From Clostridium beijerinckii (GTDB lineage: Bacteria; Bacillota; Clostridia; Clostridiales; Clostridiaceae): a DNA stretch of 64,000 nt. Under the pieces are notes generated by a model. It saw only the letters and a program-made list of their open reading frames with translations, did no database searches and had not been told where the DNA came from. The stretch is taken from positions 1,789,001 to 1,853,000 of the forward strand of contig NZ_CP073653.1 in assembly GCF_018223745.1 (NCBI RefSeq). The letters are read 5' to 3'. The translations under genes were made by a program, and so were the position numbers. Below, piece by piece: positions 9,519-19,519 of this stretch. Each line of letters opens with the position of its first letter. Position 1 is the stretch's first letter.

Positions 9519-9705
9519 AAGTTTTGATTACATTGATGAGGTGACATAGTCAAGTGTTTCAATATAAAATGGGATGAATTAGAAAATAGATATTGATTTT
9601 ATAATTCAGCTAACAACTAAATGGAAGTTAGTTTCTTTAAAGAATCTCAGAGTTGCTCAGTAAACAAAGGTAGCTGAGTTTCGTAAAAATATAATTAAGA
9701 GGTGA

Positions 9706-10848
<1,143 letters not shown>

Positions 10849-10933
10849 TTGAAAATGATTATTTATGAATTTGGTAGGATGTAGATCTTTACACAATTTC
10901 TAAATGAAGATGAGTAACAAAGGTAGGTTTATA

Positions 10934-10962
10934 TTGACATTAAAGTAAATAAAATGTAAACT
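10934..10962 (+). promoter_or_regulatory. Promoter upstream of yajC
   Basis: TTGACA at 10934-10939 and TAAACT at 10957-10962 are separated by 17 nt. Transcription would start near 10970, 40 nt before yajC, so the yajC-sec genes can be expressed apart from tgt. Confidence 0.55.
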
Positions 10963-11010
10963 ACATATCATGAATAGAAAAAAATATAATAAACACATTG
11001 GAGGAAGAGT

Positions 11011-11289
11011 ATGGATAATATGTTAGCGTTACTTACGAGCGTAGTGCCTTATTTACTTGTATTTGTGATATTTTTTTTCCTTCTTATATTACCTGAAAAG
11101 AAGAGAAAAAAGAAATATCAAGGTATGATTGATGAATTAAAAGTAAATGATGAAATTGTGACAAGAGGTGGAATCATAGGTAAGATTACACATATAGATG
11201 AAAAATCAGTTACAATTGAAAGTGGTCCTGCAAAAACTAGGATTAAATTAGAGAAGAGTGGAATATCTCATAAAATAAAGATGGATTAA
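11011..11289 (+). CDS. yajC: Preprotein translocase subunit YajC
   Basis: YajC is a small single-span partner of SecDF in the Sec translocon. The 92-residue protein has one N-terminal transmembrane helix (about residues 9-28), followed by the diagnostic LPEKKRKKKYQGMIDELKVNDEIVTRGGIIGKI stretch, of which only the parts LPEKKRKKKY and VTRGGIIGKI need be quoted as motifs. GGAGGAAG precedes the ATG. It lies between tgt and secDF, as in many Firmicutes. Confidence 0.95.
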   Translation: MDNMLALLTSVVPYLLVFVIFFFLLILPEKKRKKKYQGMIDELKVNDEIVTRGGIIGKITHIDEKSVTIESGPAKTRIKLEKSGISHKIKMD

Positions 11290-11340
11290 TCATAATGCCC
11301 TTTAATATTTCATAAAATGAAGTGTTGGGGGGTGTTTTTG

Positions 11341-11709
11341 ATGGAAAATAGTAAATATTTTAGATCAGTAGTAAAAGGTACTATTGGAACTTTGATTTTA
11401 AGCTTCATAGGAGTTACAATTCTATCTTTATTGATGACTAAACTAGTATTTAGTAAAGGTATTTTTAACATGATATATGTAATAATATCTTTATGCAGTT
11501 TAAGTTTAGGAGCAATGATAGGAGCAAAGAAAAATGAATCAAAGGGATGGCTTGTAGGCTTTGGAGTAGCACTATCATATTATTTAGTATTGTTTATACT
11601 ATCTAGTAGCTTTAATGGAGAATTAGCATTTAAGCTTTTTGACTTCATTAAATTGATTATAGCACTAGTTGTAGGTACTCTTGCTGGGATGCTAGGGATA
11701 AATTTATAA
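11341..11709 (+). CDS. TIGR04086 family membrane protein
   Basis: This 122-residue protein has four hydrophobic segments (about 10-32, 38-58, 68-90 and 95-120) with Gly-rich helix starts (SLGAMIGAKK, LVVGTLAGMLG). Size, topology and position between yajC and secD match the TIGR04086 (YrzE-like) family, of unknown function. An upstream ATG at 11317 exists, but the GGGGGGTG ribosome site at about 11327-11334 points to ATG 11341. Confidence 0.8.
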   Translation: MENSKYFRSVVKGTIGTLILSFIGVTILSLLMTKLVFSKGIFNMIYVIISLCSLSLGAMIGAKKNESKGWLVGFGVALSYYLVLFILSSSFNGELAFKLFDFIKLIIALVVGTLAGMLGINL

Positions 11710-11857
11710 GATACTTCAGCTTTTTAATGACTAACGTTACAAAGATTAAAAGAAGTTATACATATGTGAAATCATTTTTATTTAAATGAAGGTTAAACAG
11801 TATTTTATTGTTATATCATACATTAATAAAAAACTTTATTAAGAAATTATAGTGTGC

Positions 11858-11863
11858 TATAAT
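11858..11863 (+). promoter_or_regulatory. Extended -10 promoter of secD
   Basis: TGC-TATAAT (TG at 11855-11856, TATAAT 11858-11863) is an extended -10 box with no good -35. It would start transcription about 20 nt before the long hairpin in the secD leader. Confidence 0.45.
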
Positions 11864-11889
11864 GAACAATGTGCAACATAAGAATGTAA

Positions 11890-11965
11890 TAATATTTAAA
11901 ATTAAGAAGTAATAAGTTCTTTAAAATTTAACTTAAAGACTTTAATTTCTTAATTTTAAATATTA
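11890..11965 (+). repeat. Long hairpin in the secD 5' leader
   Basis: 11890-11908 and 11947-11965 form a perfect 19-bp inverted repeat extended inward by a G-U and a T-A pair. The interior holds a second imperfect arm pair (AGTTCTTTAA with TTAAAGACTT). It lies in the 355-nt gap before secD, about 115 nt ahead of the start. No U-run follows, so it is not an ordinary terminator; it may be a leader structure or a decayed palindromic repeat. Confidence 0.6.
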
Positions 11966-12081
11966 AAGTATTTTACATAATAAAGGAAACTGTTAATGAA
12001 ATTGTAATCCAAAATTTTCAGTAAGGAATATATAGTAAATACTAACCTAATGAAAGACATAATATGCAGAGGGGGATTAAG

Positions 12082-13347
12082 ATGAAAAGAAAAAGCAAAA
12101 GTTCAGCATTGTTGATATTAATTATTGCTGTAATTGGACTGTTAGCTTTTGCAGGATTTAAAGGATTTGTTCTAGGAGGATGGGAATTTAAATCATTTGA
12201 TAAAGTAATAACTAGAGGACTAGATTTACAAGGCGGAGTTTCTGTTCTTATGGAAATTCAAAAAGATGATGTAACTGCAGAAGAATTACAAAGTGCTAAG
12301 GAACATTTATCTTTAAGAGTAAATAAACTTGGTGTTGCAGAAACAATTGTAGCAACAGAAGGTCCAAAGAGAATAAGAGTAGATGTACCGGGATTAACTA
12401 ATTCTAAGGAAATAGTAGATAGTTTGGTTAAGTCTGGTAATTTGAGTTTTAAAGGGCCAGATGGAACTGAAATTTTAACAGGTTCAGATGTAAAAAAAGC
12501 AACTGCACAAATGAATCAACAAAATGGTGGATATGAAGTTGGTTTAGAATTAAATGATGAAGGTGCACAAAAGTTTGCAGATGCAACAGGAAAATATATT
12601 GGGCAAAATATTTCAATTTACCTTGATGACGAAGAAATATCTAGTGCGCGAGTAAATTCGCAAATTTCAGGTGGAAAAGCAAGTATTGAAACACATGATA
12701 CATTACAAAAGAATAAGGAATTAGCTGGAATGATTAATGCAGGTGCACTTCCACTTCCAGTTAAAGAAGTTTCAGTTAGTAATGTTGGAGCGGAACTAGG
12801 AGCTACAGCATTTCCAAACTCTGTTAAGGCGGGAATTATAGGAGTTGGATTAGTATTTTTATTCATGCTATTCCATTATAGAATTCAAGGATTAATGGCT
12901 AATATTGCTTTAACTTTGTATATAACACTTACACTTTTTGCTTTTATAGAAGTAGGTGTTACATTGACTCTTCCAGGTATAGCGGCATTCTTGCTTACTA
13001 TTGGTGTGGCTGTTGATGCTAATATACTAACGTTTGAAAGAACTAAAGAGGAGTTAAAGAAAGGGTACACTGTTAAGGCGGCAGTGAAAAAAGGATCAGA
13101 GCATGCATTATCTTCAATAGTAGATTCTAACATGACAACTTTACTTGCATCACTAATTCTATATTTTATAGGATCTGGAGCAGTAAAAGGTTTTGCAATT
13201 ACACTTATGATAGGTATAATTATAAGTTTATTTACAGGTTTGGTAGTAACAAAAGTACTTGTTAATTTAGCTGTTGAAAGTGGAATTATAAATAAACCAT
13301 CACACTTTGGTGTTACTTTGAAAAAGGGGGATGAAAAACATGCTTAA
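12082..13347 (+). CDS. secD: Protein translocase subunit SecD
   Basis: SecD works with SecF as a proton-driven motor that helps pull proteins out of the Sec channel. The 421-residue protein has an N-terminal helix, the RGLDLQGGVSVLME motif at the first beta strand of the P1 domain, and the transmembrane block with the family signature GVAVDANILTFER. At 421 residues it is short compared with proteobacterial SecD, as usual in clostridia. The AGGGGG site at 12070 supports ATG 12082 rather than 12064. It overlaps secF by 8 nt. Confidence 0.96.
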   Translation: MKRKSKSSALLILIIAVIGLLAFAGFKGFVLGGWEFKSFDKVITRGLDLQGGVSVLMEIQKDDVTAEELQSAKEHLSLRVNKLGVAETIVATEGPKRIRVDVPGLTNSKEIVDSLVKSGNLSFKGPDGTEILTGSDVKKATAQMNQQNGGYEVGLELNDEGAQKFADATGKYIGQNISIYLDDEEISSARVNSQISGGKASIETHDTLQKNKELAGMINAGALPLPVKEVSVSNVGAELGATAFPNSVKAGIIGVGLVFLFMLFHYRIQGLMANIALTLYITLTLFAFIEVGVTLTLPGIAAFLLTIGVAVDANILTFERTKEELKKGYTVKAAVKKGSEHALSSIVDSNMTTLLASLILYFIGSGAVKGFAITLMIGIIISLFTGLVVTKVLVNLAVESGIINKPSHFGVTLKKGDEKHA

Positions 13348-14215
13348 AATAATGGAAAAGACAAAATTATGGTTTTCAATATCCCTAATCATTATTGTAA
13401 TCGGAATGGGATTCTTATGTGTTAGAGGACTAAACTTTGGTATAGATTTTAAAGGTGGTTCTGAAATAGTACTTCAACTAGACGAAAGTATAAATAAAGA
13501 TGATGTTGACACAATCATTCGAAGTTATGCACCAGATGCTTCGACGAATACAATTAATAATAATCAATATGAAATAAAATCAGCAGATCTGGATAGTGAT
13601 AAGTTAGGATTAATTGTATCTGATTTAGAATCTAAATATAAACTGGATGATAAAGTGCTAGTTTCACAGAATGAAATAGGATCATCAGTAGGTAGAGAGT
13701 TGACTCAAAATTCTATATATGCATTACTCGCGGCTTTTGCAGTAATGTTAGTATATATAGCTATTAGATTTGAATTCAAATTTGGAGTAGCGGCTATAGC
13801 GGCCACAATTCATGATATATTAGTAACTATTTCTGTTTACTCAATATTTTATATTCCAGTAAATACACCTTTTATAGCAGCGATACTGACTATAGTGGGA
13901 TATTCTATGTGTGATACGATAGTTATTTTTGATAGAATTAGAGAAAACACAAAGATGATGAGAAGAGCGAAATCAATTGAAGTGGCAGATGTAAGTTTGA
14001 CTGAAACTATAGCAAGATCATTATATACTTCTTCAGCAACAGTTGTTACTATAATAGCAATGAATTTTTTAGTGCCATCTGTTCAAGCATTTACGATACC
14101 TTTAATTGTAGGTATCATAAGTGGAGCGTATTCATCAATATGTATAGCATCACCAATTTGGGTATACTTAAAAGATAGAGTTAGAAGCCAAAAGAAAAAA
14201 TTACAAAAAGCTTAA
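13340..14215 (+). CDS. secF: Protein translocase subunit SecF
   Basis: SecF, the partner of SecD, has 291 residues, six transmembrane helices, the N-terminal LNFGIDFKGGSE motif and the helix 4 signature GYSMCDTIVIFDRIRE. ATG 13340 is chosen because AAGGGGG (13324-13330) abuts the alternative ATG 13331. The start lies inside the end of secD, so the two are probably translationally coupled. A strong terminator follows. Confidence 0.96.
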   Translation: MLKIMEKTKLWFSISLIIIVIGMGFLCVRGLNFGIDFKGGSEIVLQLDESINKDDVDTIIRSYAPDASTNTINNNQYEIKSADLDSDKLGLIVSDLESKYKLDDKVLVSQNEIGSSVGRELTQNSIYALLAAFAVMLVYIAIRFEFKFGVAAIAATIHDILVTISVYSIFYIPVNTPFIAAILTIVGYSMCDTIVIFDRIRENTKMMRRAKSIEVADVSLTETIARSLYTSSATVVTIIAMNFLVPSVQAFTIPLIVGIISGAYSSICIASPIWVYLKDRVRSQKKKLQKA

Positions 14216-14230
14216 TTACTGGAAATGAAG

Positions 14231-14257
14231 AAACCTCCAGCACAATGGGGGTTTTTT
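14231..14257 (+). terminator. Intrinsic terminator after secF
   Basis: AAACCTCC pairs with GGGGGTTT (8 bp, one G-U) around an 8-nt loop, followed by TTTTTC. It closes the ruvA-secF transcript. Confidence 0.85.
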
Positions 14258-14338
14258 CATTTGTTAACAAAATAATTGTAAAATTTATTATAATCATTTA
14301 TAATAAAGGTGTTTTCTAATTTTATGGAGGAATAAACC

Positions 14339-15214
14339 ATGCGTAAATTCTGGGAAAGTATATATTGTCCAAATTATATTAGCGGATATAACCCATTTAT
14401 ACTTAAGGGTATGAACAAAGCAATAGAGAGATTAGCTTTGGCGGTAAATAATAGACAAAAAATAGTTGTTTATGGTACATATAATGTCGATGGGATTTGT
14501 GCAGTTTCATCGTTAATTCTTGTTTTGAGATATTTAAATGCTGATGTAGAATATTTAATATATGATAGGCAAGAAGCTGATGCTAGAATAAATTCGGTAG
14601 ATATAAAAAATAACGTAGATTTTTTAGGTGCTGAACTATTAATAACTTTAGGTGTTGGATTAAAATCTAAAGAAGAAGTTGAGCTATGCAAAAAACTAGG
14701 TATTGATTTAATTATTCTTGAAAATGAAGAAAGTGATCTTGTTAATGACTATATTTATATAAATCCTAACCAAAAGGGGTGCCAATACAGATATAAGAAC
14801 TTATCGACAAGTGGACTTACTTTTAAGCTTATGCAAGCTATTGCTATATATTATAATATGAAAAGTATAAATAAATATTTAGATTTAATACTTATAGGTA
14901 TTCAGTGGGCAAAGGTACCATCAAAGGGAGAAAATGGAGTACTAATTAAAGAAGGAAATAAGTTCCTGATGAATACTAATAATAATGGATTGAGATCAAT
15001 AATAGAATTTAACAGTTTGGAAGAGTTTAATAATGATGGTATAAATAATATAATTGAATTCATAATTCCGCCTATAGGTGCGGTAGGTGTTATGGATAAT
15101 GCTAGAATTGTCTTAGAGCTCTTAACTACAAATGATAAAGATAGAGCTGATCAAATTGTTAAATATTTATATAGACTTAAAACAAATAATTCCATAAGGT
15201 ATATGGAAAGTTAA
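14339..15214 (+). CDS. RecJ-like protein lacking DHH catalytic residues (probable pseudoenzyme)
   Basis: The 291 residues align along the N-terminal DHH domain of single-strand exonuclease RecJ: YNPFILKGMNKAIERL at the start, VYGTYNVDG at 44-52, LLITLGVG, DLIILENEE, and YIYINPNQKGCQY. In RecJ these are GDYDVDG, ITVDCG, IITDHHE and VNPKQ, so the metal-binding Asp and His residues are replaced (Thr47, Asn49, Gly, Glu-Asn). The DHHA1 and OB parts are missing; RecJ is usually 560-800 residues. The frame is open and the start has GGAGGAA. It sits between secF and apt, where recJ lies in related genomes. Nuclease activity is unlikely; a binding or regulatory role is inference. Confidence 0.7.
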   Translation: MRKFWESIYCPNYISGYNPFILKGMNKAIERLALAVNNRQKIVVYGTYNVDGICAVSSLILVLRYLNADVEYLIYDRQEADARINSVDIKNNVDFLGAELLITLGVGLKSKEEVELCKKLGIDLIILENEESDLVNDYIYINPNQKGCQYRYKNLSTSGLTFKLMQAIAIYYNMKSINKYLDLILIGIQWAKVPSKGENGVLIKEGNKFLMNTNNNGLRSIIEFNSLEEFNNDGINNIIEFIIPPIGAVGVMDNARIVLELLTTNDKDRADQIVKYLYRLKTNNSIRYMES

Positions 15215-15304
15215 TGAAATAGTAAAGCAATATTTATTAATTAGTAGTTGTTTAATATTGAATCATAAATGATATGTTAAATTAAATTCTATGGAGGAGT
15301 TAAA

Positions 15305-15823
15305 ATGGATTTACAAGAAAAAATAAGGGTAATCGAAAATTTTCCTAAAGAAGGAATTAGTTTTAAGGACATAACAACATTAATTGCTGATGGAGAAGCG
15401 CTAAGAGAAACTATTAATAGAATAGTTAAACATCTAGAGGATAAAAAAATTGATTTGATTGTTGGGCCTGAAGCAAGAGGATTTATTTTTGGAGTTCCTG
15501 TGGCATATGCTTTAGGAGTAGGATTTATTCCAGTAAGAAAGCCAGGAAAATTACCAGGAGAAACTATATCAGTTAATTATGGATTGGAATATGGAGAGGA
15601 TCAGCTTCAACTTCATAAAGATGCAATCAAACCAGGTCAAAGAGTTGCTGTTGTAGATGACTTATTAGCAACAGGGGGGACTGTAGAAGGCGTTGCTAAA
15701 TTAATAGAACAAGCAGGTGGAATAGTTGCTTCACTTGATTTTGTAATAGAACTAACTGAATTAAAAGGAAAAGATAAATTAGAAGGATATGATGTACTAT
15801 CATTAGTTAAATACGACATCTAA
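15305..15823 (+). CDS. apt: Adenine phosphoribosyltransferase
   Basis: Apt salvages adenine to AMP using PRPP. The 172-residue protein has the normal length and the clear family pattern: [12 protein letters not shown] near the start, GPEARGF at about residue 59, and the PRPP-binding loop [13 protein letters not shown] at about residue 115. GGAGGAG precedes the ATG. It lies upstream of relA, as in many Firmicutes where recJ, apt and relA form a conserved string. Confidence 0.97.
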   Translation: MDLQEKIRVIENFPKEGISFKDITTLIADGEALRETINRIVKHLEDKKIDLIVGPEARGFIFGVPVAYALGVGFIPVRKPGKLPGETISVNYGLEYGEDQLQLHKDAIKPGQRVAVVDDLLATGGTVEGVAKLIEQAGGIVASLDFVIELTELKGKDKLEGYDVLSLVKYDI

Positions 15824-15900
15824 GTTGTGATTTTAGGTATTTTAAGAGTTGTTTCTGGGCATTATAATTGGTAAGGATTCCATTTCTTTTAAATGTATTG

Positions 15901-15929
15901 TTGAAAATAATTCTAAAATAATATATAAT
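15901..15929 (+). promoter_or_regulatory. Promoter of relA
   Basis: TTGAAA (15901-15906) and TATAAT (15924-15929) are separated by 17 nt. Transcription would start near 15936, giving a leader of about 230 nt before relA. Confidence 0.65.
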
Positions 15930-15941
15930 TATTAAAAAGTT

Positions 15942-15971
15942 AGGCTGGTTATTAAACCAGCCTTTGAATTT
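15942..15971 (+). terminator. Hairpin at the 5' end of the relA leader
   Basis: AGGCTGGT pairs with ACCAGCCT (8 bp, loop about 6 nt) and is followed by TTTGAATTT, a weak U-tract. It lies immediately after the predicted relA start site, so it may be a 5' stabilising hairpin or an attenuator rather than a terminator for apt. The remaining 200 nt of leader show no convincing gene. Confidence 0.5.
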
Positions 15972-16167
15972 AGGTATATTCAAAAAAGCGGAGCGGAATT
16001 CAGGATACTTTATTAATTTAATTGTATTTTATGCTGATAAATTGACTAACGCTAAGAATCAGTATTTACTAAATTATCTGCCTAAAAATTATACTGTAAT
16101 TTCTAATCTGTTATTTTGTTTTAGATACTTACTTCAAATGAATTAATATAGAAGGAGCGTAATCCTT

Positions 16168-18384
16168 ATGATTGATAAATTACTGGAAAAGATTGATAAG
16201 AATTGTAATAATGTTGATGTTGAAATGGTAAAAAAAGCATATGATTTTGCTGAAAAAGCTCATAAGGACCAAAAAAGGGAATCTGGTGAACCGTATATTA
16301 TTCATCCGATAGCAGTAGCTGAAATTCTAGCTGAGTTGGGTATGGATACTAATACTATTGTAGCTGGATTATTGCATGATGTAATTGAAGATACGGAGTT
16401 TTCTTATGATGAAACAGTCAGCCTTTTTAATGCGGAAATCGCTAATCTTGTAGAAGGTGTTACGAAGCTTACTAAGCTTGGAGAAATGGAATATAAAACT
16501 AAAGAAGAGCAACAAGCTGATAATGTGAGAAAAATGTTGCTTGCTATGGCAAAAGATATAAGAGTAATAATTATTAAATTGGCAGATAGATTACATAATA
16601 TGAGAACTCTCAAATTTATGCCAGCAAAAAAGCAAAAAAACAAAGCAAAAGAGACATTGGATATTTACGCGCCTTTAGCGCATAGGCTGGGTATGTCTAA
16701 AATTAAATGGGAATTAGAGGATTTATGTTTTAGATATTTACATGAAAAAGAATATTATGAATTAGTAGATAGTATTGCTGAAAAGAGAGTAGAAAGAGAA
16801 ACTTACATAAACGATATAGTAAATGATTTAAAACAAAAGCTTGGAAATTCTGGAATTGAATCGGATATTGATGGAAGACCAAAGCATTTTTATAGTATCT
16901 ACAAAAAGATGGTTAGTAAGAATAAAAGCATAGAGCAAATTTTTGATTTAACGGCTATTAGAGTTCTGGTGCATTCTGTTAAGGATTGTTATGGTGTCCT
17001 TGGAATAGTACACACTATCTACAGGCCAATTCCAGGAAGGTTTAAAGATTATATAGCAATGCCTAAACCAAACATGTATCAATCATTACATACCACTGTA
17101 ATTGGACCACAAGGCAAAACTTTTGAAATTCAAATTAGAACTTTTGAAATGCATAAAACAGCAGAATATGGAATTGCAGCTCACTGGAAATATAAAGAGG
17201 GAGATAACGCCAAAGGGGAGCAAGATAAGCAAAAAGATTTTGAAAAGAAGCTAGTATGGCTTAGAGATATGTTGGAATGGCAGAAAGAAACATCAGATGC
17301 TGAAGAGTTTATTGAAGGTTTTAAGATAGATTTGTTTTCAGATGAAGTATTTGTGTTTACTCCAAAAGGTGTTGTAATAAATTTATGCAGCAATGCTACG
17401 CCTATAGACTTTGCATATAGAATACATACTGATGTAGGAAATAAGTGCGTAGGTGCTAAGGTTAATGGTAAAATAGTTCCTTTAGATTATACTCTCAAGA
17501 CAGGAGAAATTGTAGAAATTTTAACTTCGCCTAATGCTAAGGGACCTAATATGGATTGGTTAAACATCGCAAAAAGTAATCAATCTAAGAGCAAAATAAA
17601 ACTTTGGTTTAAAAAGGCTAAAAGAGAAGAAAATATGCTAAAGGGCAAGGAACTTCTTGAAAAGGAATTAAAGAAACAGTGTGTTAACTATGCTGACGTT
17701 GCTAAAGGGGATTTTTATGAAAAATTAGTGAAGAGATATAATATTCATTCTATGGATGATTTATATGCTTTAATTGGTATAGGAGGATTCTCTGTATCTA
17801 CTCTTATTGCAAGATTGAAGGAAGACAATGGGATAGGTGTAGATAAGGTAAACAAGGAAAAAGAAAATAAGGAAATTTTAAATAAGAATATCGAGGAACA
17901 AATTGCAAAAACAGCAAGAAAACCAGAACCTAATGGATATGGAATAACAGTAAAAGGTGAAAGTAATCTTATGGTCAGGTTTGCTAAGTGTTGTAGTCCA
18001 GTTCCTGGAGATGAAATTTTAGGATATATAACTAAAGGTAGAGGAGTATCAGTTCATAGGAGTGATTGCAGTAATTTGCAAAACCTTATAGATACAGATA
18101 AAGATAGAGTAGTAGAAGTTAATTGGGGATCAGCACAAGGTACATCTTATTTTGCAGAAATTCAAGTTGTAGCTGATGATAGAGATGGATTGCTAGCAGA
18201 TATAATGAGTGTTATAACAGAGCTTAAACTACAGTTAAGTGCTGTAAATGCGAATTTAGCAAAGCAAGGATCGGCACTAATTAATGTAAAAATAAAAATT
18301 ACATCTGTCGATAGTCTGAAGGATTTAATGAAGCGACTTAAAAGATTAAAAGGTGTGACAGATGTATATAGAGTAAATAGTTAG
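16168..18384 (+). CDS. relA: Bifunctional (p)ppGpp synthetase/hydrolase (RelA/SpoT, Rel)
   Basis: This long Rel enzyme makes and degrades the stringent-response alarmone. Domains in order over 738 residues: HD hydrolase (about 25-180) with intact HPIAVAEIL and HDVIEDT; synthetase (about 230-350) with GRFKDYIA, YQSLHTTVIGP and FEIQIRT; TGS (about 390-450, VFTPKG to KTGEIVEILT); a zinc-finger-like segment with FAKCCSPVPGDEI; and a C-terminal ACT domain (about 665-735). The hydrolase site is complete, so both activities are expected. GAAGGAG precedes the ATG; it has its own promoter. Confidence 0.97.
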   Translation: MIDKLLEKIDKNCNNVDVEMVKKAYDFAEKAHKDQKRESGEPYIIHPIAVAEILAELGMDTNTIVAGLLHDVIEDTEFSYDETVSLFNAEIANLVEGVTKLTKLGEMEYKTKEEQQADNVRKMLLAMAKDIRVIIIKLADRLHNMRTLKFMPAKKQKNKAKETLDIYAPLAHRLGMSKIKWELEDLCFRYLHEKEYYELVDSIAEKRVERETYINDIVNDLKQKLGNSGIESDIDGRPKHFYSIYKKMVSKNKSIEQIFDLTAIRVLVHSVKDCYGVLGIVHTIYRPIPGRFKDYIAMPKPNMYQSLHTTVIGPQGKTFEIQIRTFEMHKTAEYGIAAHWKYKEGDNAKGEQDKQKDFEKKLVWLRDMLEWQKETSDAEEFIEGFKIDLFSDEVFVFTPKGVVINLCSNATPIDFAYRIHTDVGNKCVGAKVNGKIVPLDYTLKTGEIVEILTSPNAKGPNMDWLNIAKSNQSKSKIKLWFKKAKREENMLKGKELLEKELKKQCVNYADVAKGDFYEKLVKRYNIHSMDDLYALIGIGGFSVSTLIARLKEDNGIGVDKVNKEKENKEILNKNIEEQIAKTARKPEPNGYGITVKGESNLMVRFAKCCSPVPGDEILGYITKGRGVSVHRSDCSNLQNLIDTDKDRVVEVNWGSAQGTSYFAEIQVVADDRDGLLADIMSVITELKLQLSAVNANLAKQGSALINVKIKITSVDSLKDLMKRLKRLKGVTDVYRVNS

Positions 18385-18415
18385 AATCTTATATATATCA
18401 GAAAGGTGAGATAAC

Positions 18416-18865
18416 ATGAGAGCAGTTGTACAAAGAGTGAGCTCATCTAGCGTTTGTGTTGATGGAGATATAATTGGTGAAATAGGTGTAGGCTTTAATG
18501 TATTAATAGGAATATCTAAGGATGATACTTTTGAAGACCTAAAATATATAAAAGATAAGATTATCAATTTGAGAGTGTTTCATGATGAAAATGATAAAAT
18601 GAATTTGTCACTATTGGATATTAAAGGTGAAATACTTGTGATATCTCAGTTTACATTGTATGGTGATTGTAGAAAAGGAAGAAGGCCCAATTTTATGGAA
18701 GCACAAGGTGGAGAAGAGGCTAAAAAGCTGTATGAAGAATTCTTAGATCTTCTTAAGACATCAAACTTAAAAGTTGAATGTGGAGAATTTGGAGCAGACA
18801 TGAAGGTTAAAATTAATAATGATGGGCCTGTTACCATATTATTAGATAGTAAGAGAAATTTTTAG
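18416..18865 (+). CDS. dtd: D-aminoacyl-tRNA deacylase
   Basis: Dtd hydrolyses D-amino acids (and glycine mischarged on tRNA-Ala) from tRNA. At 149 residues it is full length, with MRAVVQRVSSSSV at the start, the SQFTLYGDCRKGRRPNF active-site motif at about residue 77 and the C-terminal NDGPVT motif that gates chirality. It lies 31 nt behind relA, as in many Firmicutes, with AAAGGTG before its start. Confidence 0.96.
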   Translation: MRAVVQRVSSSSVCVDGDIIGEIGVGFNVLIGISKDDTFEDLKYIKDKIINLRVFHDENDKMNLSLLDIKGEILVISQFTLYGDCRKGRRPNFMEAQGGEEAKKLYEEFLDLLKTSNLKVECGEFGADMKVKINNDGPVTILLDSKRNF

Positions 18866-18877
18866 GAGGAATTCAAA

Positions 18878-19474
18878 TTGATTATAAAAACATTAATAGC
18901 GGGAATGTATGAAGAAAATTGTTATTTAATAATGGATGAAGGCACCAAGGAACTTGCAATTATAGATCCAGGCGGGCAGCCGAATTTGATAGAAAAAGAG
19001 ATTAGTAGGTTGGATGGAAAGCCTAAATTTATTCTTTTGACACATGGACATATGGATCATGTGGGAGCAGTTATTGAATTAATGAATAAACTCAATATTC
19101 CTTTTTATATAAGTGAAAATGAAGAACAATATATGAAAAATGACGAGTTTGTATTTGGATCACTGCCAAAAGCTTCAAAATATTTAAAAGAAGGAGATAC
19201 AGTATCTTTAGGCAATAATATAATTAAAGTTATAGAGACAGCTGGGCATACAGCAGGTGGTATATGCTTCCTAGTAAATGATGAACTGTTTACAGGAGAT
19301 ACTCTTTTCCAAGGATCTATTGGAAGAAGTGATTTTCCAGGAGGGAATGGAGCACAGCTTATAAAAAATATAAAGGAAAAGTTATTGCCTTTAGGAGATG
19401 GTGTTAAAGTTTATCCGGGACACGGACCAGCATCTACAATAGGATATGAAAAAAGGAATAATCCATTCTTATAA
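18878..19474 (+). CDS. MBL-fold metallo-hydrolase (glyoxalase II-like)
   Basis: This 198-residue protein is a single metallo-beta-lactamase domain with the zinc motif LTHGHMDHVG at about residue 53, TAGHTAGG, GDTLF and a C-terminal PGHG. It belongs to the small hydroxyacylglutathione-hydrolase-like group (YqgX type); the substrate in clostridia, which lack glutathione as a rule, is unknown. It starts with TTG behind a strong GGAGGAA, 12 nt after dtd, so it is in the relA-dtd operon. Confidence 0.88.
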   Translation: MIIKTLIAGMYEENCYLIMDEGTKELAIIDPGGQPNLIEKEISRLDGKPKFILLTHGHMDHVGAVIELMNKLNIPFYISENEEQYMKNDEFVFGSLPKASKYLKEGDTVSLGNNIIKVIETAGHTAGGICFLVNDELFTGDTLFQGSIGRSDFPGGNGAQLIKNIKEKLLPLGDGVKVYPGHGPASTIGYEKRNNPFL

Positions 19475-19478
19475 AAAT

Positions 19479-19510
19479 AAAAATGTGCATTAATTTGCAC
19501 ATTTTTAAGG
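19479..19510 (+). terminator. Hairpin between the MBL hydrolase and hemZ
   Basis: AAAAATGTGCA pairs with TGCACATTTTT over 11 bp with a 6-nt loop. The U-rich right arm can terminate, yet hemZ starts only 14 nt later, so it may act as a partial terminator or processing site. Confidence 0.6.
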
Positions 19511-19519
19511 GGAGAAACG

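Noticed and set aside
15964..16146. 60-codon frame upstream of relA
   Set aside because: It starts just after a hairpin, has no ribosome site and shows no protein-like pattern; it is better seen as relA leader.
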